Position numbers and translations under genes: made by a program | Part shown: positions 15,418 to 21,140 of the stretch, one piece after another | How the letters are laid out: each line of letters begins with the position of its first letter | How positions within the stretch are numbered: position 1 is the stretch's first letter | IMG/VR virus record: IMGVR_UViG_3300031552_000006 | Location: 1 to 55,906 of that record | Strand: one strand, 5' to 3' | Length of the DNA: 55,906 nt | Origin: a virus | Notes under the pieces: generated by a model | The model's input: the letters and a program-made list of their open reading frames with translations, nothing else | Databases searched by the model: none | Told to the model about the DNA's origin: nothing

Positions 15418-17088
15418 TCAAATAAGTTGGTTTTCTTTTATAGCGCTCATTATTGGTATTACTACCTGCCATACTATTCCATTTCCGAAAGCACGGAGGA
15501 GATCATTTCTATGGGGATACCTATGAGCCAGGACTGGAATATATTTCACGTAAAACATTCCACCAATACCATCCCAGATCCTTTTTTTACTTTCGTCAGA
15601 TATGGTTGTCCATACTTCTTGAATCTCAGGTAATGTTTTTCGCAATAACCCACTGATAATTTCGATGATTCCACTCCACAAAATTTGCAATAAAGCTTTA
15701 CCTTTGGTCTCTTCCGATATTCTTTCCAATGATATTTCAGATGACATGAGCTGCATAAAGTCTCTAAATTCTGCGGGTCGTTGTTGATAGGCTGAAAATC
15801 CTTGTGATGAACATGAAGGTCTTTCTCCGCTCCACATTTCTGGCAATAAGGTTTCAGATATTGCGTGGCTCTTTTGTGATATTGATTCTCTTTCACGACT
15901 TTTCTCGAATTTCCACAAATACGATTGCAATATTTCCTCCGCAGGAACACCCCACGATCTTCCAATCTCCCGTTCATTCTTTTCCTGATTAATTGCTTTC
16001 CGCAAAATTCGCAGTATTTTATAGGGTCTTGTTTGATTCTCGGCGCCATCTATTTGTCCTCCTTTAAATAATTCATAGTTTTCTCTATCATTGAAAGCGG
16101 AATACCCATCAAATATGCAACAAAACTCGGAGAAAGCCGGAGGGATTCGCCTTTGTTTTCCGTCGTATCCTGTGATCCAGTCGTATTCATCCCAAATTGA
16201 ACAAAGTTTCTTAACCTCTGGTCGCAAGTCTTTAAAGTTTGGCTTTGATAGCGTTCCTTCACTTTTAATCCATCGGTTTTGTGATCTTCCGTTGAAGGTG
16301 TCGGCCACATCGCAAAGACTTGTCTCGGGAGTTGATCTATCCTCTGCCGACTGCTGCCGTCCGGGTTTATCCCCGACTGATTCATCCCATGATGGAGTCT
16401 TAAAAGACTCTCCTCTATACTGACACCTCTCGAATGCTTCAACCGATTTATTAAACATTCGCCCCTCGGACTGCCTTTGCTGTCTGACGCTTTTGGAGTA
16501 TTCCACATTGCCATTTTCGTTTGAGTTGACAATCCGTCCTGACTCGTTTTCGATGCGCCTTTTCGATTGTGATTGCCATTGACTGTCGGCGTGGCCCACA
16601 ATGAACACCCTATCTCTTTTGTGGGGCGCGTTTTGGGAACAAGCTGGAAGAACAATCGGCGGGAGGACTTCGTAGTTTTCATTTTCCAGCTCAGTGTAGA
16701 TTCGGTCGAGAAGTAATCCTCCGTCAAGATTGAGGAGACCATAGACATTTTCCAGGATGATATTTTCGGGGTGAGCATTCTGTATGATTCCAAGAGTTTC
16801 CGGCCACTTCCAGCGGTCATCTTTGTCTCCCTTTCTTTTACCTGCGATGGAGACTGGTGGACAGGGAATGCCTGCCGTAAAAAGGTCAATTGTTGTTCCG
16901 TCGTGTCTGTAAGTTTTTGCATCGTCATGTATTGGTACTCCCGGGAAATTTGCTTTAAGCCATTTCTGGCAAAATTTATCTATCTCAATGAAACAATGGT
17001 TTTGATGTGATTGTCTCCACACATATTTAGCTGCCAAGGTGAAAAGACCGAGACCCGCGAAGGCATCCAAATGTTTAAACCCGTCCAT
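15418..17088 (-). CDS. DNA cytosine-5 methyltransferase, 556 aa
   Basis: It transfers a methyl group from SAM to cytosine C5, probably to protect phage DNA. Seen: motif I near residue 10 (DAFAGLGLFTLAA), the catalytic loop near residue 75 (TAGIPCPPVSIAG), the ENV motif near residue 113, motif VIII near residue 158 (APHKRDRVFIVGHAD), and motif X at the C-terminus (NDLLRAFGNGIVWQVV). Between residues 347 and 514 the gene also encodes an HNH protein in another frame, and residues 53-346 overlap a second open frame. The middle is weakly Dcm-like. ATG 17088 is chosen because the upstream small gene ends just inside; 17112 is open too. Confidence 0.8.
   Translation of the reverse strand: MDGFKHLDAFAGLGLFTLAAKYVWRQSHQNHCFIEIDKFCQKWLKANFPGVPIHDDAKTYRHDGTTIDLFTAGIPCPPVSIAGKRKGDKDDRWKWPETLGIIQNAHPENIILENVYGLLNLDGGLLLDRIYTELENENYEVLPPIVLPACSQNAPHKRDRVFIVGHADSQWQSQSKRRIENESGRIVNSNENGNVEYSKSVRQQRQSEGRMFNKSVEAFERCQYRGESFKTPSWDESVGDKPGRQQSAEDRSTPETSLCDVADTFNGRSQNRWIKSEGTLSKPNFKDLRPEVKKLCSIWDEYDWITGYDGKQRRIPPAFSEFCCIFDGYSAFNDRENYELFKGGQIDGAENQTRPYKILRILRKAINQEKNEREIGRSWGVPAEEILQSYLWKFEKSRERESISQKSHAISETLLPEMWSGERPSCSSQGFSAYQQRPAEFRDFMQLMSSEISLERISEETKGKALLQILWSGIIEIISGLLRKTLPEIQEVWTTISDESKKRIWDGIGGMFYVKYIPVLAHRYPHRNDLLRAFGNGIVWQVVIPIMSAIKENQLI
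15546..16049 (-). CDS. HNH endonuclease nested in the methyltransferase gene, 167 aa
   Basis: A typical phage HNH protein: zinc-binding pairs YCEFCG and YCQKCG, the HNH core LHVHHKDFQPINNDPQ followed by CSSCHLKYH, and a C-terminal zinc module YCKFCG ending in KKYGQPYLTK. Its ATG has AAAGGAGG 8 nt upstream and follows directly on a TAG stop, so it is translated in its own right. It lies in a different frame of the same strand within the methyltransferase gene, just before motif X, as if a mobile HNH gene had inserted while keeping the host frame open. Confidence 0.85.
   Translation of the reverse strand: MAPRIKQDPIKYCEFCGKQLIRKRMNGRLEDRGVFLRRKYCNRICGNSRKVVKENQYHKRATQYLKPYCQKCGAEKDLHVHHKDFQPINNDPQNLETLCSSCHLKYHWKEYRKRPKVKLYCKFCGVESSKLSVGYCEKHYLRFKKYGQPYLTKVKKGSGMVLVECFT
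16050..16928 (-). CDS. Second-frame ORF inside the methyltransferase gene, 292 aa
   Basis: An open frame of 292 codons runs in another frame of the methyltransferase gene and ends in TAG directly before the HNH ATG. Its sequence resembles proteins seen next to phage Dcm enzymes: STLSWKMKTTKSSRRLFFQL near residue 78, WATPTVNGNHNRKG near residue 108, MWPTPSTEDHK near residue 207 and LSPSFVAYLMGIP near residue 268. Those patterns are also what the +1 frame of Dcm motifs gives. GGGAG lies 9 nt before the ATG. It may be a real overlapping gene or a conserved shadow. Confidence 0.4.
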   Translation of the reverse strand: MTMQKLTDTTEQQLTFLRQAFPVHQSPSQVKERETKMTAGSGRKLLESYRMLTPKISSWKMSMVSSILTEDYFSTESTLSWKMKTTKSSRRLFFQLVPKTRPTKEIGCSLWATPTVNGNHNRKGASKTSQDGLSTQTKMAMWNTPKASDSKGSPRGECLINRLKHSRGVSIEESLLRLHHGMNQSGINPDGSSRQRIDQLPRQVFAMWPTPSTEDHKTDGLKVKERYQSQTLKTCDQRLRNFVQFGMNTTGSQDTTENKGESLRLSPSFVAYLMGIPLSMIEKTMNYLKEDK

Positions 17089-17230
17089 CTTTATCCCAAA
17101 CATCATTGACATATTTTTCTATTTTTTGCTTTTGTCTGCGCTGATCATGGATATCTTTTGAAGCACAAACCCTGAGATATGGTTGCACGATGTTAAACAG
17201 TTTTATTAATATATCATTGTCAATCCGCAT
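17075..17230 (-). CDS. Small protein, 51 aa
   Basis: ATG at 17230 overlaps the end of the VRR-NUC gene, with AGGTGA upstream; the TAA lies inside the start of the methyltransferase. The product (MRIDNDILIKLFNIVQPYLR then a basic helix) has no recognised family. Its tight overlaps on both sides argue that it is translated. Confidence 0.55.
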   Translation of the reverse strand: MRIDNDILIKLFNIVQPYLRVCASKDIHDQRRQKQKIEKYVNDVWDKDGRV

Positions 17231-17702
17231 GATATTCACCTAATGAATAATACCAGGTAATGACAGTCTTAGCCTTTTCAAAACCCCAGCATACTTTTAC
17301 ACAGTATCTATGTTTCTGTAACCGTTCGATCCATTTGTCCTGGTTTTTAGAAGTTCCGGAGCCTCCATCACTTCGTTTCATTTCTATGTATAAGCCGTGA
17401 TATGTTCCACGGGGAACTGGTAATATCAGGTCCGGAACTCCGCTTTTAACTCCTTCTGAAGAGAGGAGGGCCGCCGTTTTTTTATCTCTCAGATCCCCGT
17501 TAGGCACCGCAAATATTAAATCAAGATCAGGATATTGATATTTCATTACCTCACACCAATAAATAAGGGAGCGCTGTTCTTCAGCTTCTGATGGAATTAA
17601 TTGTTTCGACACCGATTTTTTAATATGCGATTTTATACCTGGCTTGTGAGCGAACCTGTCTGCCCAAGCCAAAGCCTCTTCTTCTGTGTTAAATTTTAGC
17701 AT
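17220..17702 (-). CDS. VRR-NUC domain endonuclease, 160 aa
   Basis: A PD-(D/E)XK-type nuclease of the VRR-NUC family. Seen: E at the N-terminal helix (SEAEEQRSLIYWCE), FAVPNGDLRD, the catalytic block GVKSGVPDLILPVPRG followed by LYIEMKRSDG, then KNQDKWIERL and the final helix. In phages these small enzymes sit with replication genes and may resolve branched DNA. Here it lies between the helicase loader and the methyltransferase. Confidence 0.85.
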   Translation of the reverse strand: MLKFNTEEEALAWADRFAHKPGIKSHIKKSVSKQLIPSEAEEQRSLIYWCEVMKYQYPDLDLIFAVPNGDLRDKKTAALLSSEGVKSGVPDLILPVPRGTYHGLYIEMKRSDGGSGTSKNQDKWIERLQKHRYCVKVCWGFEKAKTVITWYYSLGEYHAD

Positions 17703-17745
17703 AGCTCCCCAGATGTAATTTCCTTTCCTTGTGAAAATCTAACCA

Positions 17746-18564
17746 TTATTTCCTGTAACTATCCCAATTAAAAAGAAGTTTTATTCCCTGATTTTCCCGC
17801 ATCCGATCTATAATTCTTTCCCCGCAATGCCTTGTGAGGTCTTCAAAGTTTAGATTAGATGCGAGTATTGTAGGAAGAGATCTTTCATACCTTCCATTAA
17901 TTACCTGATATAATAAAATCTTTTCTGTTTCACTACCGAAGGAAATCCCCACTTCATCAATTATTAAAACATCGGGTTCACAACATTGATTTATTATCAT
18001 TTGCTCATCCGGCCCAGAATTTTTCCAAGTGTCTTTTATTCTTCGAATTAAATGATATTCAGTAAGATATAGTGAGCAGTAATCATGCTCTTTAAATTCA
18101 AAATCACTATATTTTTCATTAAATTCATATGCTACATAAGATTTTTTAATAATTTCTTTTATCATACAGCAGATAATTAAAGTTTTACCAGTCCCCGGGG
18201 GGCCATATATTATTATACTGCGCCCTACTTCCCTATTCTGATCAATGTTTAATATATAATCTTTGATTGTATTAAGAACCTTGACTTTACCTGCGTGCTC
18301 ATCTGTTTTAAAATCATCAAGCACATTTTGTGAAAATCTTTCTGGTACGCCAGAGTGATTTAAAAAACTCTTTATCCGCTCATTTGTTCTTTCTGTGATG
18401 ATCTTGTTCTGTTCTTCTTCTTGGCATTTTTGGCATGAACCAATTAATTTTTTTTCCCCATAAAAATTTTCAATCTCCTTTAGAGGATATTTACCATGTT
18501 TTTCACAATATCCTTCTTTATCTTTGGTAATAGTCTGGATTTTTAAATTGTTCTGATTTTCCAT
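17746..18564 (-). CDS. DnaC/IstB-like helicase loader ATPase, 272 aa
   Basis: An AAA+ ATPase: Walker A GPPGTGKT near residue 122, Walker B VLIIDEVG near residue 193, sensor region PTILASNL near residue 230 and an arginine-rich end (CGERIIDRMRE). Residues 18-47 hold a four-ligand cysteine/histidine motif (CEKHGKY and CQKC), as in other phage DnaC-like loaders. It would load the host replicative helicase at the phage origin. Its 5' end overlaps the initiator gene by 47 bases. Confidence 0.85.
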   Translation of the reverse strand: MENQNNLKIQTITKDKEGYCEKHGKYPLKEIENFYGEKKLIGSCQKCQEEEQNKIITERTNERIKSFLNHSGVPERFSQNVLDDFKTDEHAGKVKVLNTIKDYILNIDQNREVGRSIIIYGPPGTGKTLIICCMIKEIIKKSYVAYEFNEKYSDFEFKEHDYCSLYLTEYHLIRRIKDTWKNSGPDEQMIINQCCEPDVLIIDEVGISFGSETEKILLYQVINGRYERSLPTILASNLNFEDLTRHCGERIIDRMRENQGIKLLFNWDSYRK

Positions 18565-19327
18565 TTATCCCTCCGTTGCTCATTTTCATCCACAATTGAT
18601 CAAACTTTTCTCTCAATTTCTGAGTCGATAATATATTAACCTTCCAAAAGTTATCTGATTGGCAAAATTCAATAATTATTCTAATATCTTCTGGAGTTCT
18701 TTTATCAAGGTGTATCATTAAATCAATATGTTTTGACCATATCTGTAGGTTTGGGTCTTTAAAGCGTGAATTATTCTCTTTTATTTTTTCCAAAAGAAAT
18801 TCTGCAAGTCGGTATTCGATAGAATCCGACAAGTAGTTATTTCCTTTCCTTTTATTTCCTTTTATTTCCTTTCCTTTCCTTTGTGTATTATCAGGGTAAG
18901 TTATAGGGTTTTCATCGGAAGTTACTGGATAATTATCGTAAGAAACGTATTTTTTGACCAATTCTGCCATTGTAATTATCTTATTTTTGCGATTTTTATA
19001 TGCCTCGGTTAAACTATCAAGAAGATCCTGTGAAGCAATAACTCTTACTTGCCATAACTCCTTGTTTATCTTACCTGTTTTTGACATTATGTTAAGCATG
19101 TCAAGAGCTGATTCTTCATCGCAATGGCACTTAGAGAAAAAATATAACTTATCGGTTTCTTCCTGAATATTAACGTGATGATGGGTTTCAAGGGTAAGAA
19201 ACCGCATAACATTGGTAAAAAACCCCGTTCCTTTGCATTGATATTTACTTTCAAGAAGAAAAAGAGTTCGTCCATCTTTAGCATAAAATGGAAAATAATC
19301 AGCGTTTGCGCGTTCAGGTCTAGCCAT
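18518..19327 (-). CDS. Replication initiator-like protein (Lin1244/DnaD type), 269 aa
   Basis: The N-terminal domain (ARPERANADYFPFYAKDGRT and onward to about residue 120) fits the Lin1244/DUF4373 N-terminal domain of phage replication proteins. A low-complexity KRKGN-type linker (near residues 148-163) joins a DnaD-like C-terminal part ending with a tryptophan-containing helix. It is followed by the helicase loader, the classic initiator-loader pair. ATG 19327 is chosen because homologues begin with MARP-like sequence; the open frame extends to 19390. Confidence 0.75.
   Translation of the reverse strand: MARPERANADYFPFYAKDGRTLFLLESKYQCKGTGFFTNVMRFLTLETHHHVNIQEETDKLYFFSKCHCDEESALDMLNIMSKTGKINKELWQVRVIASQDLLDSLTEAYKNRKNKIITMAELVKKYVSYDNYPVTSDENPITYPDNTQRKGKEIKGNKRKGNNYLSDSIEYRLAEFLLEKIKENNSRFKDPNLQIWSKHIDLMIHLDKRTPEDIRIIIEFCQSDNFWKVNILSTQKLREKFDQLWMKMSNGGINGKSEQFKNPDYYQR
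18838..18883. repeat. Polypurine/polypyrimidine direct repeats in the initiator gene
   Basis: The stretch is built of TTTCC and TTTTA units (purine strand GGAAA and AAAAT), with two full TTTCCTTTTA units. It encodes the linker between the two domains of the initiator. Repeats inside an initiator gene's linker recall the lambda O gene, where the origin iterons lie; an origin here is a hypothesis. Confidence 0.5.
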
Positions 19328-19345
19328 TAAGCATCTCAAATACAC

Positions 19346-19462
19346 ATCGCCACTTTCCAAGGACAAAAGGAAATGAGTCTGCGAGAACACAAATACCTAA
19401 TGGTGAGTTCCCTGGAAAATGGCGATCTATTTTTGATGATGTATGGTATTTATATTCTCGCA
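19346..19462 (-). promoter_or_regulatory. Two interleaved inverted repeats in the initiator leader
   Basis: Arm A 19346-19362 pairs with A' 19410-19426 (15 of 17 positions); arm B 19380-19397 pairs with B' 19445-19462 (about 15 of 18). The order A-B-A'-B' means that in RNA either stem excludes the other as simple hairpins, or both form an H-type pseudoknot. The element ends 19 bases before the initiator ATG. There is no gene in 19391-19521. Confidence 0.6.
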
Positions 19463-19521
19463 TTTGCGTGTTTTATTATAATTTCTACCATGAGTCAATA
19501 AAAAAATACTATTTGATTATT

Positions 19522-19872
19522 TTATAAATATTTTTCATTCTGCATCGCCGAGATATATTCCCTAGTCATTTTATCAGCCTGCTGTGCTGTAAGTTTTACT
19601 GCCGGCCCGCATCCGTGGGGACATATTAACTTTGGATCGTTAACAGTTCCAAATAGTCTGCACATATAAGGCCTGGTTTCATATATATCGCAACCTTGTT
19701 CTGACTCATAAGGGCAATGTAGGAAAGATTCACGTTTCCGTTTATCCTTCACTCTATTCCATTCCCACTGAGAAAACGGTATAGGGCCGCAACAGTCGTG
19801 ACAACCGGGCTTGCATTTAAAAGTCGGTATTTTCCTGTATAAATTTTTTATGACCTTTGATTCATGCGACAT
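19522..19872 (-). CDS. YkgJ-like cysteine-cluster protein, 116 aa
   Basis: The CxxxCxxCC start (CKPGCHDCCGPIP near residue 20), CPYESEQGCDIYETRPYMCR near residue 53 and a final CPHGCG match the YkgJ family of metal- or Fe-S-cluster proteins of unknown function. Members are scattered in phages. It lies between the HTH regulator and the replication initiator. Confidence 0.75.
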   Translation of the reverse strand: MSHESKVIKNLYRKIPTFKCKPGCHDCCGPIPFSQWEWNRVKDKRKRESFLHCPYESEQGCDIYETRPYMCRLFGTVNDPKLICPHGCGPAVKLTAQQADKMTREYISAMQNEKYL

Positions 19873-19952
19873 TTGCTATTCCTTAACAAACTTCTGCCCG
19901 GGGTCGTATAACCCAGGAGGATTGAATGGACTACCGGAACACAGGGAAAGCG

Positions 19953-20126
19953 TTATAGAGATTCAATTTTTTGAACCATATTATTGATTTTCTCGGCAAG
20001 AAATTTGCCGACATGCTCATCCTTGCGCACATAGTATAATTGCCGTTTAGAGATACCAATTTTCTTGGCGAGATCATCATGTGAACATTTATAAAATTCC
20101 AATAATCTATCAATTTGTTTTTCCAT
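19953..20126 (-). CDS. Small helix-turn-helix regulator, 57 aa
   Basis: MEKQIDRLLEFYKCSHDDLA followed by KKIGISKRQLYYVRK is an XRE/Cro-like helix-turn-helix, and the rest is a short dimerisation helix. ATG 20126 has AGGA 8 nt upstream; the open frame to 20168 lacks a site. It is transcribed away from the promoter at 20214-20242, and a 30-bp palindrome lies between them, so it probably represses that promoter and perhaps its own. Confidence 0.8.
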   Translation of the reverse strand: MEKQIDRLLEFYKCSHDDLAKKIGISKRQLYYVRKDEHVGKFLAEKINNMVQKIESL

Positions 20127-20182
20127 AAAACAAATCCTAAATGAAATTATTGCAGAAATCAAGAACAAAATTAATTTGTATA

Positions 20183-20212
20183 AAAATAATCTGCAATCTT
20201 TGCAATTATTTT
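20183..20212. promoter_or_regulatory. Palindromic operator
   Basis: AAAATAAT and ATTATTTT arms enclose TGCAA and TTGCA half-sites (one-base asymmetry). It lies one base upstream of the -35 of the plus promoter and 57 bp upstream of the HTH gene, the natural binding site for that protein. A TATTGCAGAAAT variant near 20147 may be a weaker site. Confidence 0.7.
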
Positions 20213-20213
20213 C

Positions 20214-20242
20214 TTGACATCATTTTTTGATGAGTGTATCTT
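20214..20242 (+). promoter_or_regulatory. Strong promoter of the main early plus operon
   Basis: TTGACA (20214-20219), 17 bp, TATCTT (20237-20242). Predicted transcription start is near 20249, a few bases before the structured RNA at 20256-20330. The operator overlaps its upstream edge. Confidence 0.8.
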
Positions 20243-20255
20243 ATTAAATATAAAA

Positions 20256-20330
20256 GCTGTGGGAATGCACAGCCTGGCGGGGAGATGCCCCTAACCTAGA
20301 AGCCCCCAGTTTTACGGGGGGAGCATTCAC
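20256..20330 (+). ncRNA. Orphan omegaRNA-like RNA (IS200/IS605 right-end type)
   Basis: The 75 nt contain the layout of the 3' part of TnpB guide RNAs: an opening GCTGTG/CACAGC hairpin with GGGAATGCAC, a GGGG/CCCC hairpin (near 20278-20291), the AGAAGCCCCC...GGGGGGAG terminal hairpin (20299-20322), and the ending ATTCAC. GCATTCAC at the end can pair back to GTG-GAATGC at the start with a 2-nt bulge. In TnpB systems the guide follows directly, here from 20331. No TnpB-like gene is in the genome. The resemblance is from memory of such ends, not from a search. Confidence 0.6.
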
Positions 20331-20365
20331 ATTCGTATTTAGATAACTTTTTAAATGATTTAATA

Positions 20366-20438
20366 TGCGTGGTGGAAAAACGGTAATTCGCCAGCCTCAT
20401 AAACTGGAGATCCGGGTCCGAATCCCGGCCACGCTACC
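20366..20438 (+). tRNA. tRNA with CAT anticodon (Met-type), no 1-72 pair
   Basis: Cloverleaf: acceptor GCGTGG with CCACGC, D-arm GAA/TTC with a GG-containing loop, anticodon stem CCAGC/ACTGG with loop CTCATAA (anticodon CAT), T-arm CCGGG-TCCGAAT-CCCGG. Positions 1 and 72 would be T and T, a mismatch as in bacterial initiator tRNAs, and the D-stem has A11-T24, also an initiator trait. The anticodon stem lacks the three G-C pairs of initiators. CCA is not fully encoded. Confidence 0.75.
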
Positions 20439-20477
20439 TACAGAATGTTAGGAAAATATAAATGTTATCATGCACCA

Positions 20478-20496
20478 GGCGGGGGAAAGACCCGCC
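20478..20496 (+). other. Intergenic hairpin after the first tRNA
   Basis: GGCGGG/CCCGCC 6-bp stem with a 7-nt loop, no T-run. It lies between the tRNA and the next gene and may help tRNA processing or protect the mRNA end. Confidence 0.4.
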
Positions 20497-20513
20497 ACAA
20501 ACACGGAGGGAAC

Positions 20514-20741
20514 ATGATAATACAATTTGATGAAATCAGCCTCAAAGGCCGAAAATCAGGCATTTGTCCAAAATGTGGGGAACGTGCTAAAAGATCTTTT
20601 AAGTTTTATCAGACCCTTAGTATATTTAATAAGAATAAAAATGGATTTGTTAAAACAGAAAAAGAAATAATGGAGGAAAATACAAAAGCTTATCTAAAAT
20701 GGGCGAAGACTCCGACATATCATGCCAAGTGTGAGGACTAA
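20514..20741 (+). CDS. Small zinc-ribbon-like protein, 75 aa
   Basis: ATG 20514 with GGAGG 4 nt upstream. The product carries one CPKCG pair near residue 17 and ends HAKCED, so a metal site is possible. No named family. A longer open frame to 20445 would overlap leader and hairpin and lacks a site. Confidence 0.6.
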   Translation: MIIQFDEISLKGRKSGICPKCGERAKRSFKFYQTLSIFNKNKNGFVKTEKEIMEENTKAYLKWAKTPTYHAKCED

Positions 20742-20831
20742 ATGACAGAACAATTTATGGGCTTGGGGAGAGATAAGAATCGGTCAAAAGGAGTAGTATC
20801 AGGGTCATTAACAATGGGTACAGGATTTTAG
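20742..20831 (+). CDS. Possible small peptide gene, 29 aa
   Basis: ATG directly follows the preceding TAA, with GAGG 5 nt upstream; TAG ends at the first bases of the second tRNA. The peptide MTEQFMGLGRDKN... is G-, S- and T-rich. It may be no more than a spacer. Confidence 0.3.
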   Translation: MTEQFMGLGRDKNRSKGVVSGSLTMGTGF

Positions 20832-20904
20832 CGGGGTGGCCAAGAGGTTAAGGCTCCGGTCTCATACGCCGGTATCGGCAGTTCGAATCTGCCCCCCGCA
20901 ACCA
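20830..20904 (+). tRNA. tRNA with CAT anticodon (Met-type), CCA encoded
   Basis: Acceptor GCGGGG with CCCCGC, D-arm GCC/GGC with GG in the loop, anticodon stem CCGGT/GCCGG with loop CTCATAC, T-arm GGCAG-TTCGAAT-CTGCC, then CCCCGCAACCA, identical to the 3' end of E. coli initiator tRNA. Positions 1 and 72 would be A and A, unpaired. C11-G24 is the elongator-type pair. The function could be initiator, elongator Met or lysidine-type Ile. Confidence 0.8.
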
Positions 20905-20915
20905 AAGGAGGTTTC

Positions 20916-20996
20916 ATGGATAAACGAATTAAAAATCAAATCTGGTTTGCAATCGGTTTCTTGATCGCAATGATTTATGTTCTCAGTTACATCTAA
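20916..20996 (+). CDS. Small membrane peptide, 26 aa
   Basis: AAAGGAGG, overlapping the tRNA 3' end, lies 5 nt before the ATG. A basic start (MDKRIKNQ) followed by one hydrophobic helix (IWFAIGFLIAMIYVLSYI) predicts a single-span inner-membrane peptide. The role is unknown; superinfection exclusion or a lysis function would both fit. Confidence 0.55.
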   Translation: MDKRIKNQIWFAIGFLIAMIYVLSYI

Positions 20997-21140
20997 AATT
21001 ATACTTGTTCCCGACGCTTAGGCTCGCAATAAAGATCGATTCCCCGATGAGTGGTTATCTCGTTTTGGAACAAGTTCAATGGGTGGGATAATTCGGGAGG
21101 GATTATCCCACCTTTCACCTTTAATTTTATGGAGGCAATT

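Noticed and set aside
13324-20126. Integrase or excisionase for lysogeny
   Set aside because: No tyrosine or serine recombinase motifs were found anywhere; the HTH gene alone does not prove a temperate life.
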